Shown here piece by piece: positions 51,455-59,197 of a DNA stretch of 64,000 bases. The position numbers and the translations under genes are program-made. Source of the stretch: Bacteroidota bacterium (lineage in GTDB: Bacteria > Bacteroidota > Ignavibacteria > UBA10030); NCBI GenBank assembly GCA_025454835.1, contig JALONQ010000004.1, forward strand, positions 47,144 to 111,143, read 5' to 3'. Position 1 is the stretch's first letter; the number at the start of each line of letters is the position of its first letter. Under the pieces are notes generated by a model, which saw nothing but the letters and a program-made list of their open reading frames with translations, was not told the DNA's origin and did not search any database.

Positions 51455-53641
51455 CTACTTCACGTCCTCTTCCGGTTCATCGGGCTGGACGTCAAGATCG
51501 CCTCCTTCCCGCCGCTTGATCTCGGCGAGTTCCCGCGGATGTTCTTCGGCCATCTCGTGTTCCGAGATCGTGCCTTTGAGGAACGCGAGGTTGATCGGAT
51601 AGGCTTCGGGATTGAAGATGACGAAGTAGAAGTGCCAGACGATGATCGCCAGCGTCGCCAACCAGGCTTCGTAGAAGTGGATCGTCCGGGCGATGTCGTA
51701 ACCCTGCTTCGTCAGCAGGTTGATGAAGGTGTTGTCGAACCACATGAAGATGCCCGTGGCCGTCATGACCACCGTGCCCCACACAAGCGCCCAGTACTCG
51801 GCCTTCTCGATATAGCTGAACCGGCCGAGCTGCGGCCTGTCGTTCGAAAAGCCGAAGTTGTACCTCATCTGCGCGATCATTTCCTTCAGGTCGAGCGAGG
51901 TCGGCATCAGGTCGAAGATCAACTGACGGCCGCGCTCGGTCGCGAACACGTAGTAGATGTGCCAGAAACTGGCCGCGATCATGGCGACCCCGGCCGACCG
52001 GTGGAGGAAACTGCGAAGGTCCCCTTCCCATGGCGCAAGGTCTCGCAGCGCAACGACCCACCACGCAGACGGGTACCGGAGCATGAACCCTGTGACGACG
52101 AGCATGATGAACGAGATGGCGAACGTGCCGTGCTGGAGACGCTCCTCGAACGACATCCGGAGATACAGCCGGTGGCCGACGGCGTGGGGCGTGCCGAAAT
52201 GGCCGCGTCGCTCACGCAGCTTGCGAATGGACTTGCGGACGAAGTCGGCGATGTTGTGCACCGTCATGCCGCCGATCGTGAGGATGATCAGCCACACGTA
52301 CACGGTGCTGATCCAGTAAAGCGTCGGGTCGGTCGAACTCGTCGTCGTCGTCACGTGGACGCTGCCGACGGCAAAACGCTCGTTCGCGCCCGGATGGCAC
52401 GAGCCGCACGTCTTGGGGAGGTTGTCCTTGTGTACCATCGAGGTCGGGTCACTCGACGGCTTGATGTTGTGCGCGCCGTGGCAGCTTGCGCAGTTTGCCA
52501 CGCCCACCTTGCCGCCTTCGATCGCAAGGCCGTGAAAGCTGTCTGTGAAGGTCGCGAATCGATCGGACTGGATCCCGTATTTTTCCGAGAGGCGGACCGA
52601 CGCGTGGCACGGTGAACAGACCTGCGCCGAGATGTTCTTTGCGGCAACGGGCGAGCGTGGGTCGTCGTGCTTCAGGATGTTGTGTTCGCCGTGGCAGCCG
52701 GTGCAGGTCGGCGAATCGGTGTTCCCTTCTCGGTCCGCAACGCCGTGCACGCTCTCGTTGAATTCTTCGCCGATGTCAAGATGGCACTGACCGCATGTGC
52801 CGACGATCTGACGACGGTGCACCTTCGACGCCGGATCGCTTCCCGGCAGGACGTCGTGACTGCCATGACAATCGCTGCAGGCCGCCGCGGAGCCGTTGCC
52901 GGCCTGCAGCGCCTTGCCGTGCACGCTCTGTCCGTACGCCGCGATGAAGCCGGCGGTCGGCGTCATCTGTGAGCGGACGTCCGGATTGTCCCGGTGGCAC
53001 GCCATGCACATCTCTTCCTGAGCCAGTTTCACGACCGCCGAGTCGCGTCCCGGACCGATGCGTGTTATGTCCTCTTGATGGCATTCGACACAACCTGGTG
53101 CGCCCTTGACCCCCCGGTTCCATGCGTTGCCATGGGCTGATGCGAGGAAGAGTTTCTTTACTTCCCCATGACACGTCCCGCACGAAGCCGGCTGGTTCTT
53201 GAGGGACCACTTTGACGCCGGGTCGGACGGTCGCACGACATCGTGTGTTCCATGGCACGTCTTGCATGACATGCCCGGCGCGCCGTTCGTCCCCTTTGAC
53301 GCGGCCAGTTGCGGATGGAACTTGTGCTTCGTCGGAGCGTTCGCGTGGCAGGTCAGACAATTGACCGGCGTGATCGGGTCTTTGTGCGGCAGGTTGTCGG
53401 GGTCGAATCCCGTGTGACAGGCAGTGCAGACGAGTTTGGCGTGGGGCGACTTCGCCATCACATCGGCCTTGACGTGAAGCGAGACGGTCTTCCCCTTTCG
53501 CTCCATCGTCAGGGATTCATCGGAGTGGCAGGTCAGGCACTGATCGTTGACCTGCGCGTGAAGAGAGCTTGTGGCGCCAGATGCGAGCAGAAACACCGTT
53601 GCCACAAAGAACGAACGGATCGCGGTAGGAAAGTTCCTCAT
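51455..53641 (-). CDS. Multiheme (13 c-hemes) periplasmic domain fused to a membrane cytochrome b
   Basis: The product is 728 residues. After a signal peptide (residues 1-29) comes a c-heme domain with 13 CXXCH motifs (CLTCH, CTACH, CLTCH, CKTCH, CGTCH, CVECH, CMACH, CSDCH, CGQCH, CTGCH, CSPCH, CASCH, CGSCH), patterned CHGxH(D/N). From about residue 440 a cytochrome b561/NiFe-hydrogenase-type membrane domain follows with four to five helices and heme b ligands (TVHNIADF, RLQHGTFAIS, FLHRSAGVAMIAASFWHIYY, WHFYFVIFNPEAYP). The fusion suggests direct electron exchange between quinol and periplasmic hemes. The ATG at 53641 gives the signal peptide. Confidence 0.9.
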   Translation of the reverse strand: MRNFPTAIRSFFVATVFLLASGATSSLHAQVNDQCLTCHSDESLTMERKGKTVSLHVKADVMAKSPHAKLVCTACHTGFDPDNLPHKDPITPVNCLTCHANAPTKHKFHPQLAASKGTNGAPGMSCKTCHGTHDVVRPSDPASKWSLKNQPASCGTCHGEVKKLFLASAHGNAWNRGVKGAPGCVECHQEDITRIGPGRDSAVVKLAQEEMCMACHRDNPDVRSQMTPTAGFIAAYGQSVHGKALQAGNGSAAACSDCHGSHDVLPGSDPASKVHRRQIVGTCGQCHLDIGEEFNESVHGVADREGNTDSPTCTGCHGEHNILKHDDPRSPVAAKNISAQVCSPCHASVRLSEKYGIQSDRFATFTDSFHGLAIEGGKVGVANCASCHGAHNIKPSSDPTSMVHKDNLPKTCGSCHPGANERFAVGSVHVTTTTSSTDPTLYWISTVYVWLIILTIGGMTVHNIADFVRKSIRKLRERRGHFGTPHAVGHRLYLRMSFEERLQHGTFAISFIMLVVTGFMLRYPSAWWVVALRDLAPWEGDLRSFLHRSAGVAMIAASFWHIYYVFATERGRQLIFDLMPTSLDLKEMIAQMRYNFGFSNDRPQLGRFSYIEKAEYWALVWGTVVMTATGIFMWFDNTFINLLTKQGYDIARTIHFYEAWLATLAIIVWHFYFVIFNPEAYPINLAFLKGTISEHEMAEEHPRELAEIKRREGGDLDVQPDEPEEDVK

Positions 53642-53956
53642 GATTCGTATGTCAGGGCGTGAGGAGGGAGCCGAGGCGGTCAATGGCACCCTGGAAGTGC
53701 CGGTTGTTGCCCACGAACGCTCAACACGCGATGTTGATGGGATCTCCCGTCGTCGGGTATTCCCATTCCCCAGAATCCGTAGGGTGCCTCAGCATCATCA
53801 AATCGTATGCCCGGAAACGCAGGAAATTCGACGCGTATTTACAGCATGCTCGACCTCGGTTTGCAGAAATGAGAAAATTCGGACGGCGATTCCAATGCAA
53901 AAAGCCCATGATCGGCCTCCGAAGGCAGAACACGGGCTCCAAGATGGGGAAGGCGA
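53642..53956. other. Intergenic region upstream of the cytochrome b fusion
   Basis: This 315-base spacer between the stress protein gene and the cytochrome b fusion holds a terminator at 53899-53938 and a small GGCAC/GTGCC stem (about 53685-53701). I could not find a convincing -24/-12 or -35/-10 promoter in it by eye. Confidence 0.6.
53899..53938 (-). terminator. Rho-independent terminator of the universal stress protein transcript
   Basis: On the minus strand the stem AGCCC...GGGCT, with an inner GCCT/AGGC stem, is followed directly by TTTTT (53903-53899), 20 bases after the stop codon. Confidence 0.8.
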
Positions 53957-54451
53957 CTACTGAGTGATGGATCCGACGAAAGCCGAGGGTCGATCTGCCC
54001 GAATCCGAACCGGTTTGACGGTAAGCACCGGCTGGTCTGCATGCTGGACAACCTTCTCGGCAACGCTCCCGAGCAGAACATGGGCAAGGCCGGTCCGGCC
54101 GTGGGTGGCCATGACGATCATGTCAGCCTGTTCTTCGGCGGCATACCGCGTGATCTCATCATACGGATTGCCATGACGCACGGCAAGGGTCACTCCTTCT
54201 CGACCGTGGATATCATGGGCTTGGGCGAACGCCTGCAGATGTTGTTCTGCTGTCCGGGTCGTGTCTTCGATGACGAAGTCGGTCGTCATTTCCATCGTAT
54301 GAAAGGCCAGGACCGGCGCATCGTCGACAACATGCAGCAGATGCAGATCGGCACCGTACAACTCTGCCAACGACATCGCGTAGCGGATGCCTTCCAGCGA
54401 CAGGTCGGAGAAATCGGTGGGGACGAGGATGGTGCGGATGGCGGGTTTCAT
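53957..54451 (-). CDS. Universal stress protein (UspA family)
   Basis: This 164-residue Usp starts KPAIRTILVPTDFSDLSLEGIRYAMSLAELYGADLHLLHVVDD. It has the ATP-loop motif THGRTGLAHVLLGSVAEKVVQHADQPVLTVKP. GGAGG lies upstream of the ATG at 54451. It is the last gene of the probable korDABC-small protein-usp operon and ends in a strong terminator. Confidence 0.92.
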   Translation of the reverse strand: MKPAIRTILVPTDFSDLSLEGIRYAMSLAELYGADLHLLHVVDDAPVLAFHTMEMTTDFVIEDTTRTAEQHLQAFAQAHDIHGREGVTLAVRHGNPYDEITRYAAEEQADMIVMATHGRTGLAHVLLGSVAEKVVQHADQPVLTVKPVRIRADRPSAFVGSITQ

Positions 54452-54471
54452 GGGGGCCCTCCGTGCAAGCG

Positions 54472-54543
54472 TTACGCCGCATAGGCGCGAAGACGCAAAG
54501 CAAACCATTCTCTCATGGCGCCTTTGCGTCTCCGCGGTTGCAT
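54472..54543. repeat. 9-nt-period dispersed palindromic repeat (usp/small protein spacer)
   Basis: Arms GCGCGAAGACGCAAAGC and GCGCCTTTGCGTCTCCGCG flank a short centre; same family as the copies in the nuo operon. Confidence 0.68.
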
Positions 54544-54563
54544 CTTCACTTCACCAGGGTGCA

Positions 54564-54827
54564 TCACATCGAATCAAACGACGCCATCACGCCGTTGCCG
54601 ATCTCTCCGCGCGCCCTCATCTCGTTCAACTTCTGCAGGATGCGCAAGATCGTGGCGCTCTTGGCCTCAAGCATCTCTCGAACAAAATTCTGCACGTCAG
54701 GGTAGTCGCACTCGGTCTGCAGCGTCTCGTAGAGTTTGGCCAGCTCGGTCTCTTCCCGCATGATCTGCGACAGCATCGCGCACGTGTTCCGGCAGGCATG
54801 CTCACAATGGAAACTCGACACGTCCAT
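54564..54827 (-). CDS. Small Cys/His-containing helical protein of unknown function
   Basis: The product is 87 residues. The N-terminus has a cysteine/histidine cluster (HCEHACRNTC) that could bind metal. The rest is predicted helical (MLSQIMREETELAKLYETLQTE...FVREMLEAKSATILRILQKLNEMRA). Nothing suggests secretion. It lies 20 bases after the gamma subunit of the ferredoxin oxidoreductase and is probably cotranscribed. I do not recognise the family; a redox or metal accessory role is only a guess. Confidence 0.7.
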   Translation of the reverse strand: MDVSSFHCEHACRNTCAMLSQIMREETELAKLYETLQTECDYPDVQNFVREMLEAKSATILRILQKLNEMRARGEIGNGVMASFDSM

Positions 54828-54847
54828 AGTCTCCCTTCCTTCCCCGG

Positions 54848-55423
54848 TCAGGCCGGATGGTGCTCAGTTTCGGTGGCCGGATGCAGCGCCACTTCGCGCC
54901 CGCGTTCCAGCGCCAATCGATTCGTCTCGAGCAGATGCTTGCGGTGAGGTGGCAGCACCTTGTCGAGCGCCTTCAGCACGCTCTCCAGCTTCACGAGCGG
55001 ACGCTTGGCCAGGAACGCGCCGAGCATCAAGGTGTTCGCCACTTGGCGCGCTCCCAAGGCGTCTGCCTCGAGCGCGGCATTGATGAGCGTCAATTCCTTG
55101 CCCGACGCGTCGGGGAGCACGGGCACCGTCGACCGCTCGGCCATCACGAGGCCGCCTTCGCGCACAAGCGGATAGAACTTGTCCATCGACGGCTGGTTGA
55201 GGACGATCGCCGAGTCGAACGTCGTCACGATCGGCGAACTGATGCGCCCTTCAGAGATGATCACGATGCAGTTCGCCGTCCCGCCCCGCATTTCAGGGCC
55301 GTAGGACGGCATCCAGCTCACGTTCTTGCCTTCGAGCGTGGCCGCATACGCCAGGATCTGCCCCATCGAAAGGGCACCTTGCCCGCCAAAGCCGGCGATG
55401 ATTAATTCATGGGATGTCTTCAT
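54848..55423 (-). CDS. korC: 2-oxoacid:ferredoxin oxidoreductase, gamma subunit
   Basis: The product is 191 residues and belongs to the pyruvate/ketoisovalerate oxidoreductase catalytic domain family, with IAGFGGQGALSMGQILAYAA and PSYGPEMRGGTANC. It joins the CoA-binding side of the enzyme that decarboxylates 2-oxoacids and reduces ferredoxin. The substrate (2-oxoglutarate or a branched 2-oxoacid) cannot be settled from sequence alone. A 135-base spacer with repeats separates it from the beta subunit. Confidence 0.88.
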   Translation of the reverse strand: MKTSHELIIAGFGGQGALSMGQILAYAATLEGKNVSWMPSYGPEMRGGTANCIVIISEGRISSPIVTTFDSAIVLNQPSMDKFYPLVREGGLVMAERSTVPVLPDASGKELTLINAALEADALGARQVANTLMLGAFLAKRPLVKLESVLKALDKVLPPHRKHLLETNRLALERGREVALHPATETEHHPA

Positions 55424-55431
55424 TGCATTTC

Positions 55432-55461
55432 GGATTGCGGATTGTCAATTGCGAATTGTCC
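55432..55461. repeat. Heptamer repeat array, copy 2
   Basis: About four 7-mers related to GGATTGC and GAATTGT lie immediately upstream of the korC start codon. Confidence 0.6.
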
Positions 55462-55485
55462 ATCTGACACCGGTGGACCCGATCC

Positions 55486-55525
55486 TTCTTGGCGTCCTTC
55501 GTGTCCTTGGCGTGCTTGGCGGTTG
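55486..55525. repeat. 9-nt-period repeat, half copy (korB/korC spacer)
   Basis: Right-arm nonamers only: CTTGGCGTC, CTTCGTGTC, CTTGGCGTG, CTTGGCGGT. Confidence 0.6.
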
Positions 55526-55558
55526 ACGCTGTATCACACGCCCAGTCCCCCGCGCTCC

Positions 55559-56335
55559 TTAGTTCAGCCCCGGGGGCGGCAGCTTCAGGTCCCCCGGCGG
55601 ATACATCGGGAACATGTTCTGCTCCATCCACTTGTTCGATTCGACGGGGGTCATCTTCCAACCCGACGGGCAGTTCGAGACCACCTCGACGAAGCACGTC
55701 CCCTTGTTCAGCTTCTGATATTCGAACGACTGGCGCACGGCCTTCTTGAACTTTCGGACGGCCGCCGGCGTGTGCACGCTCTGGCGCGTCACAAAGAGCG
55801 CGCCTGGCAGGCCGGCGATGAGCGATGTAATGTTGAGGGGATGGCCCATCGTCAGGATCTCGCGGCCGAAGGGCGATGTCGTCGTCTTCATGCCTGGCAA
55901 GGTCGTCGGAGCCATCTGCCCACCCGTCATGCCGTAGACGCCGTTGTTGACGAACACGATCAGTATGTTCTCACCGCGATTCACGGTGTGGATCGTTTCG
56001 CTCGTGCCGATGGCCGCCAGGTCGCCGTCACCCTGATACGTGTAGACGAACTTGTCCGGCAGGACCCGCTTGATGCCCGTGGCGACCGCCGTCGCCCGGC
56101 CGTGGGCCGCTTCCTGCATGTCGACGTTCATGTAGTGATACGCGAACACCGAGCACCCGACGGGCGCAACGCCGATCGTCTGCTCCTGGATGTTCATCTC
56201 CTTGATCACTTCCATGATCACGCGGTGTGCCACGCCATGACCGCAGCCGGGGCAGTAATGGGTCGCCGTGTCGATGAGCGTGTCGGGGCGGCTATACACC
56301 AGGTCCATGCCGTCGATGTTCTTCTTGGGTTCCAT
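55559..56335 (-). CDS. korB: 2-oxoacid:ferredoxin oxidoreductase, beta subunit
   Basis: The product is 258 residues. It binds thiamine diphosphate through GDGDLAAIGTSETIHTVNRGENILIVFVNNGVYGMTGGQ. The N-terminal HYCPGCGHGVAHR contributes cluster ligands. Together with the alpha, gamma and delta subunits it oxidises a 2-oxoacid to its acyl-CoA and reduces ferredoxin, a plausible electron donor to the NuoEFG-less complex I upstream (inference). Confidence 0.93.
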   Translation of the reverse strand: MEPKKNIDGMDLVYSRPDTLIDTATHYCPGCGHGVAHRVIMEVIKEMNIQEQTIGVAPVGCSVFAYHYMNVDMQEAAHGRATAVATGIKRVLPDKFVYTYQGDGDLAAIGTSETIHTVNRGENILIVFVNNGVYGMTGGQMAPTTLPGMKTTTSPFGREILTMGHPLNITSLIAGLPGALFVTRQSVHTPAAVRKFKKAVRQSFEYQKLNKGTCFVEVVSNCPSGWKMTPVESNKWMEQNMFPMYPPGDLKLPPPGLN

Positions 56336-56419
56336 GTCCGTCTTCGTGAAGTTCTTTGGTCAAACCATGAACTGAAAACTACTCGTCATGATCTCTCGCG
56401 GTGCGCGCCCAACATCTGT

Positions 56420-57502
56420 TCAGACCTCTGCCGGCACCATGAGACGTTCCACTTCAACCAGGATCTCCTCCGGCGTGGGGATGATACCGCCCATCCTTCC
56501 TTTGAAGTCCACGGGTCGTTTGCCGTTGACGGCGAGACGCACATCTTCCACCATCTGTCCGGCATTCATCTCGACCACCAGGAACCGCTGAGTGCGCTCG
56601 GCGATCGCGGCGATGACGTCCGTGGGATACGGAAAGAGCGTGATCGGCCGGATGAGCCCGGCGGCGATCCCGCGTTCGCGCGCCAGATCGACCACCTTCT
56701 GGCAGATGCGCGAAGCGAGGCCGAAGGCCACGAGCACGATCTCTGCATCGTCCGTCCGGAACGTCTCGGCGGCCGCCTCCTTTTGCGCACGCTGATACTT
56801 CGCCTGCAATTCGAGGTTGATCTGTTCCATCTTCTCCGGCTGGATGAAGAGGGATGTGATGATGTTCCGCTCGCGGTCGGGGGCCTTTCCGCGCGTCGCC
56901 CACGACGGCACATGCTTCGCCAGGCACCCTTGCTCCGGCAACTGCACGCTCTCCATCATCTGGCCGAGCGCTCCGTCGGTCAGGATCATGACCGGGTTGC
57001 GATACTCCTCGGCAAGCCGGAAGCCTTCGACGACAAAATCGGACATCTCTTGCACCGACGAAGGGGCAAGGACGATCAGCCGATAATCTCCGTGGCCGCC
57101 CCCCTTCACCGCTTGGAAGTAATCACTTTGTGCCGGCTGGATCGTGCCGAGACCCGGGCCGCCGCGCTGGACGTTGGCCACGAGACACGGAAGCTGAGCA
57201 GAAGCGATGTACGATAATCCCTCTTGCATCAGGCTGATCCCGGGCGAGGAGCTTGTGATCATCACGCGAGCACCGGCGCCGGCCGCGCCGTAGACCATAT
57301 TGATGGCGGCCACCTCGCTCTCCGCCTGCAGAATGACGGACCCGCGCTTCGGTCCGTGGATCATGAGATACTCAAGGACCTCCGACTGCGGTGTGATGGG
57401 ATAGCCGAAGTAACCGTCCATGCCGACACGCAGGGCGGCCTCGGCCATCGCTTCGTTCCCCTTCATCAGGGTCGGTTCGGACCGGGGAAAGTCGAGTTTC
57501 AT
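56420..57502 (-). CDS. korA: 2-oxoacid:ferredoxin oxidoreductase, alpha subunit
   Basis: The product is 360 residues with the pyrimidine-binding domain of the OFOR family: KGNEAMAEAALRVGMDGYFGYPITPQSEVLEYL, then TSSSPGISLMQEGLSYIASAQLPCLVANVQRGGPGLGT. The C-terminal domain II begins near DAEIVLVAFGLASRICQKVVDLA. The arrangement delta-alpha-beta-gamma matches Kor/Vor-type four-subunit enzymes. It overlaps the delta subunit stop (ATGA). Confidence 0.93.
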   Translation of the reverse strand: MKLDFPRSEPTLMKGNEAMAEAALRVGMDGYFGYPITPQSEVLEYLMIHGPKRGSVILQAESEVAAINMVYGAAGAGARVMITSSSPGISLMQEGLSYIASAQLPCLVANVQRGGPGLGTIQPAQSDYFQAVKGGGHGDYRLIVLAPSSVQEMSDFVVEGFRLAEEYRNPVMILTDGALGQMMESVQLPEQGCLAKHVPSWATRGKAPDRERNIITSLFIQPEKMEQINLELQAKYQRAQKEAAAETFRTDDAEIVLVAFGLASRICQKVVDLARERGIAAGLIRPITLFPYPTDVIAAIAERTQRFLVVEMNAGQMVEDVRLAVNGKRPVDFKGRMGGIIPTPEEILVEVERLMVPAEV

Positions 57503-57753
57503 GCGGCAACCTGTTCAGTTCGTGACTGCCGGGACTTCTTCGGTTCGCGGTAGACCGTCAGGACGGCATCGGGGCAAACGAGCGCGCAGTTTTCGCACCC
57601 GGTGCACTTCGTCGCGTCGGTCAGCTTGACGGCGCGATACCCTTTCTTGTTCAACTCTTCTCCCAGTCCCATGCATTCCTGCGGGCAGGCTACAATACAG
57701 AGTTCACACCCTTTGCACAGTTCGGCTTCGACAAGGACAGTACCTCGGATCAT
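57499..57753 (-). CDS. korD: 2-oxoacid:ferredoxin oxidoreductase, delta (ferredoxin-like) subunit
   Basis: The product is 84 residues with two [4Fe-4S] motifs, CKGCELCIVACPQECM and CTGCENCALVCPDAVL. The ATG at 57753 is preferred because GGAG lies 6 bases upstream; the ATG at 57759 would leave no spacing. It is the first gene of the operon and overlaps the alpha subunit start. Confidence 0.93.
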   Translation of the reverse strand: MIRGTVLVEAELCKGCELCIVACPQECMGLGEELNKKGYRAVKLTDATKCTGCENCALVCPDAVLTVYREPKKSRQSRTEQVAA

Positions 57754-57781
57754 GGCCATCTCCAATTGGTGCCCAAGGGGG

Positions 57782-57797
57782 GACAACCGCCGTGCCA
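57782..57797 (-). promoter_or_regulatory. Sigma-54-like promoter of the kor operon (one mismatch)
   Basis: The minus strand reads TGGCAC-GGCGG-TTGTC: perfect -24 element and spacing, but T for C in the -12 GC. It closely resembles the consensus promoter at 49484 (N5 AGCGG) and is similarly placed, about 30 bases before the start codon. Weak or unusual sigma-54 promoter is possible. Confidence 0.4.
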
Positions 57798-57857
57798 CGG
57801 GGAACATGAGCAGAATGAGCCATTGCGGCCGAAAATCGCCCCCACTATGTCACCCAA

Positions 57858-57893
57858 TGCCAAAAATGAGAATGGTGAGAATGGCTTTTGGCA
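57858..57893. promoter_or_regulatory. Inverted repeat in the korD/lipoprotein spacer
   Basis: TGCCAAAA (57858-57865) and TTTTGGCA (57886-57893) form an 8-bp inverted repeat around an A/G-rich centre (two AGAATGG copies). It lies about 60-100 bases upstream of the putative kor promoter, where an enhancer for a sigma-54 activator could sit (inference). Confidence 0.4.
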
Positions 57894-58037
57894 GGGGCCG
57901 GAATCGTGCGATGTTGAATCCTGCAACAGCCGCGGGACCCTCTTTGAGGTCTCTCACACCTTGACAACCTGCAGTCATCCACCTTAAACTATTGTGGTGT
58001 CATAGTGGGGCACTGTCATTCGGGAGGATAGAACGGC

Positions 58038-58427
58038 ATGAAGACCATCCTGGCATCCGCACTGCTCCTGATCGCAGCTTGCGATCTTCCGACCCAGTCC
58101 ACGGTCGGTTCGCCCAACGATACGCCGATCACGGGATTGGCCTTCAGCGTCGACTCGACGTACTTGAACAGCTCGATGATGGTTGCCCGGGGGCGGGTTT
58201 GGAACAACGGCACGTCGGCAACCATACCGACCTGGTACGTGGAGGCTGTCTTCTATACCGATACGACCTACAAGACCAAATTGGGCGGCAATTCAACGAC
58301 GATGAATTTCGGGCTCGATCCTGGTCAGTCGAGTTATTGGAGCATCTCCTTCAGCACATCGTCGGTGGATCTGCGGCAGTTCCCGAGTTTTCGGGTGAAG
58401 GACGTCCGCGGAGTGTATAAGCGCTGA
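58038..58427 (+). CDS. Small lipoprotein with a beta-rich (FxLYD-like) domain
   Basis: The product is 129 residues. The lipoprotein signal is MKTILASALLLIAAC with Cys15, and GGGAGG lies upstream. The mature part is a single beta-sandwich-like domain (VARGRVWNNGTSATIPTWYVEAVFYTDTTYKTKLGG...LDPGQSSYWSISF), resembling FxLYD-type domains of lipoproteins in general appearance. Function unknown. It is isolated between the kor operon and the archaemetzincin gene. Confidence 0.75.
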   Translation: MKTILASALLLIAACDLPTQSTVGSPNDTPITGLAFSVDSTYLNSSMMVARGRVWNNGTSATIPTWYVEAVFYTDTTYKTKLGGNSTTMNFGLDPGQSSYWSISFSTSSVDLRQFPSFRVKDVRGVYKR

Positions 58428-58442
58428 GGGAGGATTTCCCTC
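58426..58442 (+). terminator. Short hairpin after the small lipoprotein gene
   Basis: GAGGGA (58426-58431) pairs with TCCCTC (58437-58442), overlapping the stop codon; weak. Confidence 0.35.
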
Positions 58443-58595
58443 GAATCACGGACGCACCTGCCGTCGCATTTGAGTCACCTGGAGCTTGGCGCTTCAGTAT
58501 TCGCACAGCGCCTTGGTGCTTGCCGCAGGTCAAGTTCCATGCGCCGATCTTCAACTTCGAGTTTCAAGGGCCACGTTGAGGCCTCATCAATTGAA

Positions 58596-58625
58596 AACGC
58601 CCGATGGATCTCTCCTTCGGGCGTT
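58596..58625 (-). terminator. Rho-independent terminator of the kinase-regulator-archaemetzincin operon
   Basis: AACGCCCGA (58596-58604) pairs with TCGGGCGTT (58617-58625), with a TTTTC tract on the minus strand, 24 bases after the archaemetzincin stop. Confidence 0.8.
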
Positions 58626-58648
58626 CCTCATTTCGTGCGGCGCGAAGG

Positions 58649-59197
58649 TCAATCCGACATGAGACCCCGCCGCTTTTCGTCGCACGCCGGACACATCAAC
58701 GATCCCTTCAGGTCGATCTCTTCGACGTACGTCGACGACCGCATGACGCACTCGGTATCGCGGCAGTGAACCAGTCCGTACGTGTGGCCCACCTCATGCA
58801 CGCACTCCTTCTCGATACGGTCGCGAAAGATCCGTTCGTTGGGAGGAAGTCCGTACAGCTCGTTGCGGAGGCGGAACGTCGAAACGACGGCACAGCGACC
58901 CTTCAGCTGCGCTTCGCCATAGACGAACGTAAGGACGGGAATAAAGAGGTCGACGTCGACCAGACCGATGAGCTTGTCGGCAGGATTCCCGTGGGCCGAG
59001 AGGTCGTCCAGCATCTGCTTCAGCACGCCCGACGAGTGGTATTGGCTTCGCGACGGGTCGAAGACCCTCGTCAGGTCGGGCTGGAACGGATGGAGCTCGA
59101 CGGCCGCGTGAAACACCTCGTGCAGCCGGCGGACGGTTGCGCCGAGGGCGCCGGTGTCCACGCCCGACCCGTTCAGCACATGGATCGTCCCGCTCAC
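58649..59197 (-). CDS. amzA: Archaemetzincin-type (M54) metallopeptidase
   Basis: The product is 182 residues. The zinc site HEVGHTYGLVHC (HExxHxxGxxHC) followed by CVM and CPACDE is the archaemetzincin signature with its extra cysteine-bound zinc. The family is common in archaea and patchy in bacteria; its substrates are largely unknown. The GTG start overlaps the stop of the NtrC-type regulator (GTGA), so expression is coupled to the two-component system. Cytosolic; no signal peptide. Confidence 0.9.
   Translation of the reverse strand: MSGTIHVLNGSGVDTGALGATVRRLHEVFHAAVELHPFQPDLTRVFDPSRSQYHSSGVLKQMLDDLSAHGNPADKLIGLVDVDLFIPVLTFVYGEAQLKGRCAVVSTFRLRNELYGLPPNERIFRDRIEKECVHEVGHTYGLVHCRDTECVMRSSTYVEEIDLKGSLMCPACDEKRRGLMSD

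Noticed and set aside
53684..53701. TGGCAC upstream of the cytochrome b fusion
   Set aside because: It is oriented on the wrong strand for the gene, lacks a -12 element and is better explained as a small GGCAC/GTGCC stem.
58000..58020. GGGCAC-N5-TTCGG considered as a sigma-54 promoter for the small lipoprotein
   Set aside because: It lacks the -12 GC and lies only about 20 bases from the start codon.
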